64,000 bases of DNA from Mycteria americana (taxonomy: Eukaryota; Chordata; Aves; Ciconiiformes; Ciconiidae). The stretch is from the NCBI RefSeq assembly GCF_035582795.1, contig NC_134373.1, forward strand, positions 43,073,173 to 43,137,172, given 5' to 3'. The notes under the pieces were generated by a model. It was given only the letters and a program-made list of their open reading frames with translations, did no database searches and had not been told where the DNA came from. Made by a program: the position numbers and the translations under genes. Of this stretch, positions 47,840-59,065 are shown piece by piece (the first letter of the stretch is position 1; each line of letters opens with the position of its first letter).

Positions 47840-48160
47840 TGGCTGCAGTGCTTACCCAGGATGCGAGGGCTTGGATTTAATTTCCTCCTCTGCCTAAGAG
47901 AACTTCAACCTGCAGCTCCCATTTCCCGTGAGAGCTTGGGAGACTGCTGGCTAATGAGGCAGGAAGGAAATTTCTCTCAGTCCATCCTATTAAAGCCGTA
48001 TCACTTTGTGCAGAATCATTAAGTATTAATTGGGCCAGAAAGAAGGCAGGGTGATGCTGTGGATAGTTGGGTCCTAAGCCTGCCTCCAATCAATGTTTAA
48101 TTTTCTCCTGTTAAATAGCCTTTAGAGCAGGGACTTGGACCCGGGCCTGCTCACTTGAAG
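47840..48160. repeat. Possible ancient sauropsid interspersed repeat
   Basis: Phrases such as GGCTGCAGTGCTTACCCAGG, GATTTAATTTCCTCCTCTGC and GAGCAGGGACTTGGACCCGG resemble old tRNA-promoter-like repeats of reptiles and birds that read roughly 'gctcacctgggatg...ggttcaaatccctgctctgcct' and its inverse. The two halves pair only weakly, so the match is decayed and could be coincidental. I cannot give a family name. Confidence 0.3.
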
Positions 48161-51100
48161 TGGTATGAAATTACCGTCCATTGCTGGCACGTCCAGGGGC
48201 ACGGGGGGGATGCAGCACAGACACTGCCACTCTCAGGCTGACCAAATTCGTAACGCAGCACAACCCTCTCTGCATGCAGCAGCAGCGTGTAAAAGCGGGG
48301 TTTCTAGACCTTCGTGGCCCCTCTGCCTGCAGCACGTAGCTAACTTGCCACCTCCTGCGGCTGGGAATATGCCACTTCCTACAACACGGAGCTGTACAAG
48401 CAGGGATATTTGAAAAAGCTCAGCTCTAAAGTGCCCTGTAGACCTTGCTCGCCGACAGACTGTCTGCATGCAGCTCACACCTGGGAGACCAAACAGATAA
48501 ATTCAGGCCTCCTCGAGCAGAGTTGATAATTATTTACAGGCCTTCCACACCCTTGATGAATGATTGATGCACTGCCTTGCTGGGTTGAAAGAAGGCAGCA
48601 GGCAACCATGCCCTCTGAGTTTTGTGTGAAGTCCCACTGAAAATTGATGCTCAGAAAAAGTCTACTAGACCAGACAAAAGGATACCTCCCAGGCAGCATC
48701 GGCCCAAAACACCACCCCGTTGCAACGTGGTACTTATCTGCCTATTAATACCTTTTTTTGGTAAGCAGCAAGTGCATTTAGAGTATCATTTGCTTCACAG
48801 TTAGAGGAAGGGTGATGTTGATTTTAAAAAGAATGCTCGTTTTACTTCCGAGTTACAGATATGCAATGCCACACGTGAAACAAGAATGAGAAAAAGAATA
48901 TTGATAACTACATTTAGCTACTGCCATCTCAAAGGAAGATAAACTTCCTCGTCCACCGTCGAGGGAGTAACTTAGATGTGCCTGGGTTTGCCAGCCTCCC
49001 TTATCCCTGCGTGAATTATTTCTCTTCTGGCTTATGAGTTGTTTCAAGCAGGACCTGCACAGAGCCAGATCAAGCTCCTGCTATCATTTCATGTTTTCTA
49101 TTCCAGACTGCCATTTCTAATGGTTTTACTTTATTTTCAAGAACTCTAATTGAGTTTGTAAAACATTATTTTTCCTCTGAGTTGAGACCAAAAAGACAGT
49201 AATCTCTCTGATCAACGCTTCTGAGGTTTCCAAGAGAACATGTGCTGAAATTCCCAAGGCAGTTTTATGGAGTGAATTCAAGACACTTTTTATTTCTAAT
49301 AAGAAAGCTATATGGCTTCCAATATTCATAAAGCATTGTTTCCATATAAGATTTTGAAGTACAATTTGTCCTTCATGCAGATGAAGATTGGAAGCACAGA
49401 TTAAAGGAAAAAAACCCAAAACAATTGATAGGATAATGCTAGTAACAGAAGTTTTAATTTTAAAAAAGGAGATCATTTGAAGAGGAAAGATAAATTGTAT
49501 TGACAAAGAAAACTGAGTTTTACTAAAATGATGTCTTCATTTATCATGTAAGTTTTACTATGAAAAAGCTAGAGAAATGATTAGAGTAGACGTGATCAAA
49601 ATTGTTATTGAAGTTTGGCAAGGTAGCAGGTCTTTATCTGACACCTAAAACATTATCAAGAATCACAAGCAAATATTACAAATACAGAAATTTGATGCAC
49701 TTCTAGACAGAGGACCAGATCCTGTCCTGCATAAGAGAAAAACAGTAGCTCAGCTCCGTGCTAGGATTGCAACTGTGGTCCCCCAACTGAAGCAGTTACA
49801 TATACTGATTTGTGAGGATCTTTACCATGAGTTTAGGAGTTGGAGGAAGGCTCCTTAAGGCTTCATCTGTATTAGTACACTAAACTTGCCTGGGACCATC
49901 TCTGGCACTGAGACCAACTGGCATGGGATGGCCTCTTCCTCCCCTGGTGAATATGCAATCCGACTTGAGCATCTCTGTGCAGATACAGAAATGTCCTTTA
50001 GACTTTGATTTACTATCTGCCTAGGACAAAGGCTGCTGCTCAGCTAAGCATTCAGTTAAGGACTCTGTTGTCTTAATATAATGACCACGATGATGATACA
50101 GAAGTGAAAACATTCTGTATCACATAACCAGTTCAATCTTCTAGGCAGTGATTTTTATTCTAAAGTAAATCAGAAGAGTGACTACCCCACCTTCTCTCTA
50201 CTCTGAGAAGGTAGACATATCACCTGGGAAAAAACCCCGTATCTTAACCTTCCCCTTCCATCCCAAATGAGTTTTCTTAGCTTAATTGACTTCATGTGTT
50301 TTTATGCCCTTCCTGTTTTTAACAACCAGTCAAAATGAAACCACTCCTGGCCTAAAATTAATGGTAAGTCACAGGTAATGAAAAATCTGTACTTCAGACA
50401 CTCCCACAATGAATGAAACAGCTTCACTGAGAAGGATATAGAAGTAATAAACTTGTAATAAATGTCAGAAAGATGTGAGCCCTTTATTGGAAAAAACCTC
50501 ATGTACTGCTTTTAACAACTGAAGCTGTCAGTTATGTAAATGATAATGTGCATTGAGGGAAAGTAAGCTATAAATCCTTTATTTCTGAAATGAAATTTTA
50601 TCAAACATGGAGAAATAGGTTGATGACAAAATTAATTCTCTGGTAATGCCAAATATAGATGCATCTGGACAAAAGTGGTTTGAATTCAGAGCAAAAAGGA
50701 TTTTTCCCAAATATTTTCTTGCATCACGAGTGCTTTGCATCCAAAAGTGCCTGTGTCCTTTTGATCATCCTCACCCTCAAACTGCAAAACAATTCTGGGA
50801 TATTATTTTTACCATCACTAGCTGGTACTGAGCAGAGATTTGAGTGCTAGTTCCAGTATGCACATAGTCAAACAGCAGGCTATCGCATTCAGGGGAACCA
50901 GGAGAAGAAACGCGCCTCACCACCTCCAACACAGGTTGGTTCACTGAGTAAATACGGACCTCGGGGTGGTCAGCACCGACTTCTCACTGGACCTGAAACG
51001 GAGTTCACTGAGATTTGAGATCCTTTCTGGGTCCACAGCTGTAGAAAGAGACTCAAATTCAGCATAAAGGTTTAGACTCAGTTCTATGTGTTTTCCAGCT

Positions 51101-51347
51101 TTACTGATCTTACTCATCGTTTTAAATTTGAAGCAGACCGATGCATCTAAATAAGAAGCAAAACATGGAGCAGTATTAATGCTAGTGCCCTTACTTCACT
51201 TCCACTACCAGAGAAATATATTCTATTCTTTAATTAAGAAAACAGAAGCAGAGGTAAATGATTCTAGAAAGACAGGACTAGCAAGAAGCAGCCCGAGGTT
51301 TACCCTTTATAAATAAGGCACAGGCAGTTACTAAGAGGTGCAAGAAA
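48161..51347. other. Non-coding stretch, no gene seen
   Basis: A small GC-richer part at 48,160-48,500 has overlapping open frames on both strands without known domains. The rest is AT-rich and stop-dense. No repeat is recognised. Confidence 0.5.
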
Positions 51348-51515
51348 AAAGGAAATTAAATCACAAAGCCCAGATGACATTTGCCTAAGAGTCTTGAAGA
51401 AACTAAAGTCTGAAGTAACTGAACTACTGCCAAATGTATGTAATTTATCATTACACACACCTACTATATCAGATGAGTGGACTAAGTGTCATACCCTCCT
51501 TTAAAAAAGCTCTAA
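51348..51515 (+). mobile_element. Ancient CR1-like LINE reverse-transcriptase fragment
   Basis: From AGCCCAGATGAC (51367) a frame runs 48 codons to TAA and reads SPDDICLRVLKKLKSEVTEL, then CNLSLHTPTISDEWTKCHTL. CR1-clade reverse transcriptases have here a conserved stretch of the form 'PDGIHPRVLKELA...L..IF..S...G..P.DW+.A', so order, spacing and the R-V-L-K and D-E-W anchors agree. DNA phrases such as GTATGTAATTTATCATTACA support an old sauropsid CR1 lineage. It is far more diverged than the CR1 tails elsewhere, is truncated at both ends and is non-functional. Confidence 0.75.
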
Positions 51516-53353
51516 GATTTGTGTTCAAGACATAAAGGGAGTACAGGGCATAAAGTATTTAAATGCAAGGGTATTTCAACCTTCTCATATAGGGCAGGAA
51601 AATTTATCTCCAAGGTTATCCAATTTCGTTGCAAATGGTAAAACCAGGCTGTGTAGTCATACAGGAAGTCTCCGTCAGAGGAGGTATGGGATTAACTGAT
51701 GCATTAGCTGTGATGGCTTTAATGTTCTAAATGATACTTCATGGGGTTGATGAATAGTTACATTTGGTTTACCTGTGGTTCTGCATTTGAAAAGGTAATA
51801 TAGCAAAAGCAATAAAATTGAGTAAGTAGAACAGTATAGGCTGCTATTACCTAAAAAATAATAAATGAATTACACTGAGAGGCAGTATACATGCAATAAC
51901 TGTCAGCCTGTTATCTATCAGCCCATTTTATTTCTATTAGGTGGTAGGAGAGAGTTCTATATTTTGTGTAATTATTGATGTAAAATTCAGATGAAAATGA
52001 ATTGGCTTCTTCCTTCAGCTTTGTTTTCCTTTCTGCATAAGACCATACACAAGTCAAAGGATCCATTCTAGGAAATAAATATACATAAATCTTTTCTCCA
52101 ACCTTACCTGCCAGAAAAAAAAAAAAAGGTTACCTTCTGGCATGACAGATTGGTTAGAAGGTCATGGTAGATATTCCAGTAGAGCTAGGAATACATTTTT
52201 TGGCACAACGATATATACATTTTAAATAATGCAGCACAATATCTAAAAGTACTTGCCAAGAAAAAGCACTGGCTTTATTTAAGTGCTATTCAACTCCAGC
52301 TTGTAAAAGCTCAGCAGACATGAACTTACGCAGGTCACACAATCAACCTACTGATAACCAGTCTGACTGTGATACCACTTACGTATCTGGAAAGCAAAGG
52401 GATGTTCTACTTCCCTATTTTCTCTGGGAGGGAAAAAGAAAAGTTCTAGTAGGAAAAAAAAAACCCCACAAAAAAGCATAGGGCAAGAAGAGGATGAGTG
52501 GAGATGGGGAGTGGCTTTCGTATAGGGGAAACTGAAGTGACCTGGACTTTTCTTCTGCCTGTAAAGGCTAAGGGGGGAGAGAGACTGAAGCCTGTGAAAT
52601 CACAGATGTCATAAAAAAGTATATTAAAAGTGATTGTCCACCGTTTCTCAGAATACACGATTGAAGACCACCCAGTAAGAGTATCAAGCAGCAAGTATAC
52701 AGCTAATGTGGTGAAGTTGAGGTACTTTCATACAAAATGTATAATTAATCTTGGAACTCTATGGCTCAAGCTGTCGTTGAAACCAAAAGTCAAAGCAGAT
52801 TAAAATAGATGTTAAGAGAAGATCTGCAAATAGATGTTAAATGCGATGGTCAGAATACAGCCCCCACACTGGAAACTCCACACTCCTAATTGCTGGAAAC
52901 ACAGACTGCTGAGAGAAGAATTATTTCATATTTTCACTATTTCTTACACTGTTTTCCAAGCATCCTCTCCAGATCACTGCCTCTGACTCAATCAAGTATG
53001 TCCATTCTTCTCTTAAGTGCCCTTTACCATCATACGTTAAGTATTACGGAATTTTTTCCTGAAAAATGGGATTCTGTTCATCACGGTTACCGGCATGTGG
53101 CCCACCCACGCTAAGTTATAAAACAGATGCTTTGGTGCAAACGCCACACTGTTACACAAGCCATACATTTAAAGTTTGTATACCTACCCTTGCATGTTTT
53201 ACTCATTCTTGTACCTCTGTGGCTTTATTTTGCATTCTTAAATTGTTGTGAATACGCTATTCTAAAAAGGACACTAATGCTATGATATGCCATACAATGT
53301 AAGTTTGGAGAAAGAAGTCTTTCCTCGGCCTTACGTATCATTTGGCCACGATA
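51516..53353. other. AT-rich desert, no gene seen
   Basis: No gene, exon or repeat family is recognised. Two short A-runs occur near 52,115 and 52,455. Confidence 0.5.
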
Positions 53354-53419
53354 TATTGGTTGGACTCAATGATCTTAAAGGTCTTTTCCAACCTATACGA
53401 TTCTGTGATTCTGTGATTA
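53354..53419 (+). mobile_element. CR1 LINE 3' end, short fragment
   Basis: TTGGTTGGACTCAATGATCT, AAAGGTCTTTTCCAACCTAT and the tail ACGATTCTGTGATTCTGTGA form the sense CR1 3' terminus with two nearly perfect tail octamers. Only about 65 bp is retained. It is very similar to the fragment at 33,598, so both belong to related subfamilies. Confidence 0.94.
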
Positions 53420-54162
53420 AAGGATAAGAAAAGCAGAAAATAATAGCAGACAAGCTAGATAGGTTACTGCAGAATTACTGACATGACTGAAGCAGCACTG
53501 CTTAGTACGCACCACTTGTACTGAAATCATCCGGAATGATCAACTTCTTTAACGCTGGGACAAAGACAGTGCCCAAGACAGAAGTCTTGGTATGCACACA
53601 GGAAATAACTGCTATTACAGAGGAATCTAGTTCTGAACAACTAGGGAAAAATGAAGTATAAAAAATATTGACAGGGAAAATATCTTTTATACACTAGTTT
53701 AAAGACCTGTGCAGCTGCACTGTCAGGAGCTTGTTGAAAGTTAAGTACCTTAGTAACATTTGGAGGTTTATTTTCATGAATAAAGGTAGCAGTTGTCTAT
53801 TATATGAACTAAAAGGAAAACTACACTGAGCAGTGAACTTTTCTGCTCTATGACAGTGCATGGTTACTAGTCAGGTGGCCAAAAAAGTCCTTCCATGAGA
53901 CAAAACTGCTCTGAAGTATTTTTAAACTGCTCTTTCAAACAGGTGGCATTGCCCAGAATCTAACAACACGGCATTAGGACTGAATGAATAATGCAGTCAC
54001 TGAATCTTGATGTTTCTTTTGTATTTATTACCTTTGAGGGGAGTATTGTTTTAAGGGTGCCAGGCTCTGTGGATTGTTATTTTCTTCTACTGTGGTAGTT
54101 CACTTTTTCCTGCATGGAACAAACATGCTCCTGTTAGTATTAAAAATGAAGAGAGAAAGAAT
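53420..54162. other. AT-rich desert, no gene seen
   Basis: Nothing recognisable on either strand. Confidence 0.5.
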
Positions 54163-54345
54163 ACTTTGCACTTATACAGGCAACATCCATTTCTGCATCT
54201 TAACATACTTTACAGGAAGCAATTAATGCTTACAACGCCCGTGCGAGGTTAGAGATAAAAAAGCTGCAATGCAGAGGAATTGACTCGCTCATCCCCAGCG
54301 AAGCACATCACTGTGGATTTCCAGTCCTGACTAACTTCTCTGCTT
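54163..54345 (-). mobile_element. MIR/CORE-SINE-like ancient repeat
   Basis: TTTGCACTTATACAGGCAAC, ACATACTTTACAGGAAGCAA, TTACAACGCCCGTGCGAGGT, then GCAGAGGAATTGACTCGCTC and GATTTCCAGTCCTGACTA follow the order of the antisense MIR/CORE-SINE pattern ('ctttacaa...cctcacaacacccctgtgaggtaggt...gaggttaagtgacttgcccaaggtca...agtcctgac'). It is strongly decayed, as expected for a repeat active before birds split from other amniotes. The family name is provisional. Confidence 0.55.
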
Positions 54346-55659
54346 CGCTCATATTGAATCTACCTTAGGAATCAGTTCATACTTTAAAGGCTATATATAT
54401 CATATACACTGAACAGACTTCATACCCCTATAGAGAGGTTAAAAAATTCTGAGCAATCTTTCGGTATGTTTTGAGAAGAGAAACAGAGGCCATCAAATCA
54501 TTTATTTAAATGTTATTTTGGAACATACTGAGAAATGCTTTTATTAAGTATTTTGTAAGGGGAACAAGAAATATGAAGTGCCAAGAGGTTTCTCATCCTT
54601 ATATCAAAGCAGCTAGTTGATGCAGTTAGTCTTCAGTGTCAAAAAAGATATTATTCAACTGACAAGAAAATGTTCTAAGTCAGGACTTTTTCACTTTGCT
54701 TCAGCGCTGCCAAGTCTGGTCACAGGCAGGCAGGAAAAGGGGAAAGGAGCGCACTGACATCGACCCGCTCTATCAACATACAAACCTTCCTGGACTTTTT
54801 ATCCACTACCCACTGAGAAAAAAAGTTAAGGTCTATGCAATCCTTGCCTGGCTGTTCATGTAAACAGGATGGGTAGCTTTGTTGTTTTGCTTTCCTTTCC
54901 TAAGGAGTGAGGTTTCCCTCAGAAAAGTAATACAATTTCAGCCAACGCTGAAAACGTACTGCCACTTTTGCTCCAAGAGCCAGGGCCTCTAAGATCCGTG
55001 GGTGGTGATTTGAAAAAACGTCCTCACTGAATGTGCACATGAGCACTCCTCTGCTAGGATGTAAAGGCTCTTGGGGTGAGGGGGCAGGAGCTTCCTCTGA
55101 ATTTTACCTGAAGAACGGTGAAATACATCTGCTTCGGGGCATGTGTTTCAACAATTAATCGATTATTTTTTTTGTAATGGAGAAATACAACATTTTGACA
55201 TCTGACATGTAACCATAACTAACTGTAGGTTCTCCTGCAACCAGGGCTGGGACTAGAGAGTAAGAGTGGCTCGAGGCCTGGGCGCTCCTGCAGTGACGGG
55301 AGTACCTGTGCTTCCACCGGTACCGGGAAACGGGAGAGCGCATTAACAAGAGTCGCTTTTAATAACCGGCCAAAAGGGTGACTTGCCCACCTGAGCACAA
55401 GGCAGTACGGCGCAGGCAGCCAGCCCTCACGGCTGCCGACGACTCGTAACCGCCCGAGAGCCACTGGAGCTCGGGGGCAGGGCCGGGCCTTGGTGCACAT
55501 CAGCCTGGCTTCATCCAGCCACTTCACCCCCGCGTTATCCAGTGACTGACCCGGAGTATAAACGCTTTTCACGACGCTAATATAACCGAGGGACTGTTTC
55601 TTTTCTCGTGGTTTTTCCCCCGTTTTCTCTACCCTTCCATCCGTTGGTGACTAACAGGT
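54346..55659. other. Desert edge, no gene seen
   Basis: AT-rich to about 55,150, then rising GC and CpG towards the island. Minus-strand open frames at 55,219-55,572 have no recognised domain. Confidence 0.5.
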
Positions 55660-56270
55660 TACCGACGCGCACAAGCTAACGGGGAACGCACCGGCGAGGC
55701 GACGGCCTCGGCAGGAGGACGGGCTGCCACGGGCCCGGCGCCCGCCTCCCGCCCCCACAGCGGCGGCCTGCGGGGGGGAGCCGCCGCCCGGGCACGGCAC
55801 TGGTTAGAGACCGGGCACGCTGCCCCGCGGGGAGGGAGGACGTTCATTTTCCCCAGCATCCCGCCCGAAACGGGGCTGTCCTGCGGCGGCAAGATCGCCT
55901 CACGGCGGCGACCTGCCGGCACCGCCCGCCCCCCTCAGCGCCCCTTCCCGCCCCCCTCCCGGCAGCCGCTATTTGTAAGGCGAGGAGCCGCCTCCCCGCA
56001 CCTGCCCGCCCGCCCCGCCCCTCCCTCCCCGCCCGCCCGAGGCAGGCTCCGCGCCCTCTGCGGGGACACCCACCTCGCCGTGTCCCCGCTCCGCCGGGCC
56101 GAGCCCCAAGTATCGCGGGAGCCGGGCACTGCCCGCGCCGCCGCAGCCATTGGGCGGCGCGGCGGAGAAGAGGCGGCGGCTGACGCGCGGCCACCGACCC
56201 GGCGAGGCAGCGGCGCGGAGCCTAGCTCAGCCCAGCCCCAGCCCCGGCCGCGCCCCGGGGCCGCTGTCCC

Positions 56271-56340
56271 GCCTCGCCTCGCCTCGCCTCGCCTCGCCTC
56301 GCCTCGCCTCGCCTCGCCTCGCCTCGCCTCGCCTCGCCTC
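56271..56340 (+). repeat. (GCCTC)14 pentanucleotide microsatellite
   Basis: Fourteen perfect GCCTC units, 70 bp, end eight bases before the ATG at 56348. All three frames are open through it because no stop codon can form, and in translation the unit would repeat every five residues (LASPR in one frame). It lies within the putative 5' untranslated region or very close to the transcription start. Perfect arrays of this length are prone to length variation and to assembly error. Confidence 0.98.
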
Positions 56341-56347
56341 GGCGGCC

Positions 56348-56419
56348 ATGAGGAGGAGGAGGGCGGCGGCGGCGCGCTCTGCCCCGGGCGGGCGGCGGCG
56401 CTGCTGCGGCTGCTGCTGA
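56348..56419 (+). other. Short upstream open reading frame (23 codons)
   Basis: ATG at 56348-56350 with G at -3 and A at +4, then four arginine and four alanine codons, closing at TGA 56417-56419, 46 bases before the splice donor. It is the only ATG in the exon. If the main start lies in a later exon this would be a classical inhibitory uORF. If an indel exists in the following GC run, it could instead be the true start of a secreted or membrane protein. Confidence 0.4.
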
Positions 56420-58980
56420 GCGCGGGGCCGGCGGCGCCGCTGTGGGGCTCGGCGTCCCGCCGCAGGTAAGCGAGGGGCGGCCGGCGGGTCCCCGGGCAGG
56501 GGCGGGACGGGTCCCGGCGCCGCCGACCCGAGCGCGGTGCCCGCCGGCTGCGGGGCTCGTCCCCCTCGTCTCACCCCCGGCTCGTTTGTTAACTTTCAGT
56601 GCGTGGCGTTGGCGGCGGGTCCGCGGGCGAGCCGCCCTCCCCAGCGCTGCCGGGGGGGCTGCCGGGGCCGGCGGGCTGCCGCTGGCAGCGGGGGAGCGGT
56701 GCGCTGGGCGAGGCGCTTCGCGGGTAAAGCCGTCCTTATCCCAATCCCGCTGCCTTTCCGACGGATTCCAGATCGGTTTTTACGTGGTGGAGAGGTTTTT
56801 GAGCAGGGATAAGCCTGACTTGAAGCACCGGCTCTAGGCAGCGATGTATGACAAACGGTGATTCAATCCCAGTCCTGGCATGCAGTTCTCCCCCTAATCA
56901 ACTACTGTTGCCTCCGCTTTTTGAGGTGAGGAGAAAAGAGCTAAATGTCACTGGGAGACTGCAGATGGAGTATATTTACGGTAGAGGTGGAATAACCTCT
57001 TGGGCTGTACGCTTCGGCCGTAGGTTTCCACGCTCTTTGGAGTCCCTCAGCCTGGCTCGTCCCCGATTTTCCCAACGCTGGCTCCTCACAGCGGAGCAGG
57101 GCGCACCGAGCTGGCGGAGCGAAACGCCGTTAGGATTTTGCTGGCTGCTGCTAATTCGTTTGGCGTGAACGTAAGCAGTCAAAACCCAGTGTAAATGAGA
57201 CTGGGCACAGCTGTTCTGAAGCTGGGGTTTTTCTTCAGAACGTTGTAAAGTTAGGATGCCAACTGGTTTCCCAAGAATCGGGTAAAAACTTCCTCTGAGC
57301 TACCAGAAAATAAAGTTTATTTTACAGTTTTTGATGAGAAATGTTAGCAATCTGAAACAGTAAAGAAAAAAATAACTGCTAGAGCTGCCGTTATTTCTTC
57401 TTTGTTGCAAAATGAGAATGGGCTGAATATTTGTTTGGGTGCTCCTGGGTGCCTGGAAATAGCAAGAGGAAGATTAATGAGAGATTAAGACATGCTCAGA
57501 ATTACACAGAGGCAAAGATTATTTTAACTGGTTGATGGCTTCCGGACTTTGAGGAAAGAAATGAGGCCTTGCAGCTTGTATCGTTTTTCAAGTAGTCTTT
57601 TTTTAATTTTCCTCTGTTGTGCCCTTGGTTGGCAGCATGTCTGATTACCGCGATCGTGATGTCCTGCGTTCATCAGTAAAACCATGCAAAGGTGCTAAGG
57701 CTAATGAGGACAGTTAAAAAATTTGGTATAACTTGAAAAGTGGTACTTTATCTCTTGATAGTTTTTTAGATAGGCCTGTTACTACAAATGCTTTGGGATT
57801 TTTTGTTGTTGTTTATAAAAAGTGATTTTGGATGGCATTAAACTTGGGGTGTGTAATATGGCATAAATTTGGACTCCCCTGGGATTAGTTTTTTGAGGTT
57901 TAGAAGTGATTTCTCCACTGAAGCAGTATTCTGAGAAACAAAATGTGCCGTATCTTCCTACCTTTGTGTTCATACACGAGTGATTAGTGTTTGCCAGTTC
58001 CCGAAGATGAGTGTGCGCTATCAGGAGATGCTGATGCTGGTAAAATAGGCTGGAAAGCCAGACTCGCAGTCTCGTTTGACTGCGGATGAGATTTAAGAAA
58101 ACAGGAGTGTAAACAACTGTGCCTTTTGGGCACAAATGAAGACTGAAGGGGAGGAGGTAAGCCTACGTGATTCCGGGATTTATGACTGTTAACACCTGAC
58201 TCCCACCTACCCCAGAGAAAGCTGTGATTCTTCCTGAACGTTCACGAAGAAGAGAGGTGACGGATCTGTTCCCGCTATCCGTACCCCCAAGAATACTATT
58301 CCTAGGGGAGAATAAGTTGTAAAAACACTCTTGTCAGCCATAGCAAGAGCTTATGACCAGTTTATATTTGGGGATGTGCAGAATCGAGTTGCGTTACTTT
58401 CCTTGTAACGTTAAGTGCAGTTGTTTTGGGTTGAGGCAAAATACAGTCGAGAACTACCTAACCCCACTGTTCGATGACAGAAAAATTAAGGCCAAAGAAG
58501 AAAAGCCAAATCGCATGGGAATAAGAGATGAGGAAACCTTGTAATGTTTTTCTATGTAAGACAGAATTCTAGTGGGTTTTGTATATTAGCAGATGAATTC
58601 AAGAGAATGCTTTTCCTGAAAATATGGGAGAATTGAGTTCCATTTGGCTGTACATCACTTATGAACATGGGAAAATATGTTTGTGTGGTTTTTTTTTTAA
58701 ATCCAGTATAGTGAGATCTGTGTACTTTAAACAAACCTGGTTTCTTCAAAACCTTTGAGATGAGTTTAAAAAAAAAAAAAAAGATTGGACAGTGCATATT
58801 CTACTACTTTTGCGATGATCAGTTGTAAGTTAGAGTAAGAATGATGTGACAACTTATTGGTTGTCAAAAATGGCCTTTTCAGTATTCATAAACTTTGCTT
58901 TTTTCAAGACTGTTGGATTGGAAGAAGTGAGGGAGTTCTGATTTCTCAGTGGTATAAATGAGTTCCTTTGCCTTGTGTAG

Positions 58981-59065
58981 AAGAAAGAATCAACAGGTCC
59001 TCCTCTGCACAGAACAGATGAAATACATGTTTTCCATTGATGCGGCCGCAGGCGTTCCTTGGCAG
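58981..59065 (+). other. Candidate 85-bp internal exon
   Basis: It is preceded by AGTTCCTTTGCCTTGTGTAG, a good acceptor with pyrimidine tract, and followed by GTATGT after GGCAG, a strong donor. Joined to the phase-2 donor at 56465, the frame is open to the end and reads RKNQQVLLCTEQMKYMFSID and AAAGVPWQ, finishing in phase 0. I do not recognise the peptide, and the same phase compatibility would occur by chance about one time in three. It could be an alternative, lineage-specific or false exon. Confidence 0.2.

Larger units (their letters stand above)
56200..56465 (+). other. Putative first exon of an unidentified gene
   Basis: Inferred from the promoter just upstream and a consensus donor, CGCCGCAG followed by GTAAGC, at 56465/56466. 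The 5' limit is approximate. One ATG lies at 56348 in acceptable Kozak context, but its frame closes after 23 codons. Another frame, open from at least 56080, reads through the exon and ends with a leucine-rich signal-peptide-like segment (AAALLRLLLSAGPAAPLWGS) in phase 2 at the donor, yet has no ATG. So the exon is either 5' untranslated with a short upstream reading frame, or its start is obscured by an indel or a non-ATG start. The gene cannot be named from this. Confidence 0.5.
55660..56730 (+). promoter_or_regulatory. CpG-island promoter
   Basis: About 1.1 kb of extremely GC- and CpG-rich DNA with sharp edges against AT-rich flanks. It contains clustered GC boxes (CCCGCCCGCCCCGCCCCTCC at about 56004-56023 and more to 56039), an inverted CCAAT box ATTGG at 56149-56153 followed by GGCGGC, and no TATA box: the standard layout of a vertebrate CpG-island promoter. 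The splice donor at 56,466 and the absence of an equally good donor on the minus strand argue for rightward transcription starting somewhere after the CCAAT box, roughly 56,180-56,260. The start point itself cannot be fixed by eye. Confidence 0.75.
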
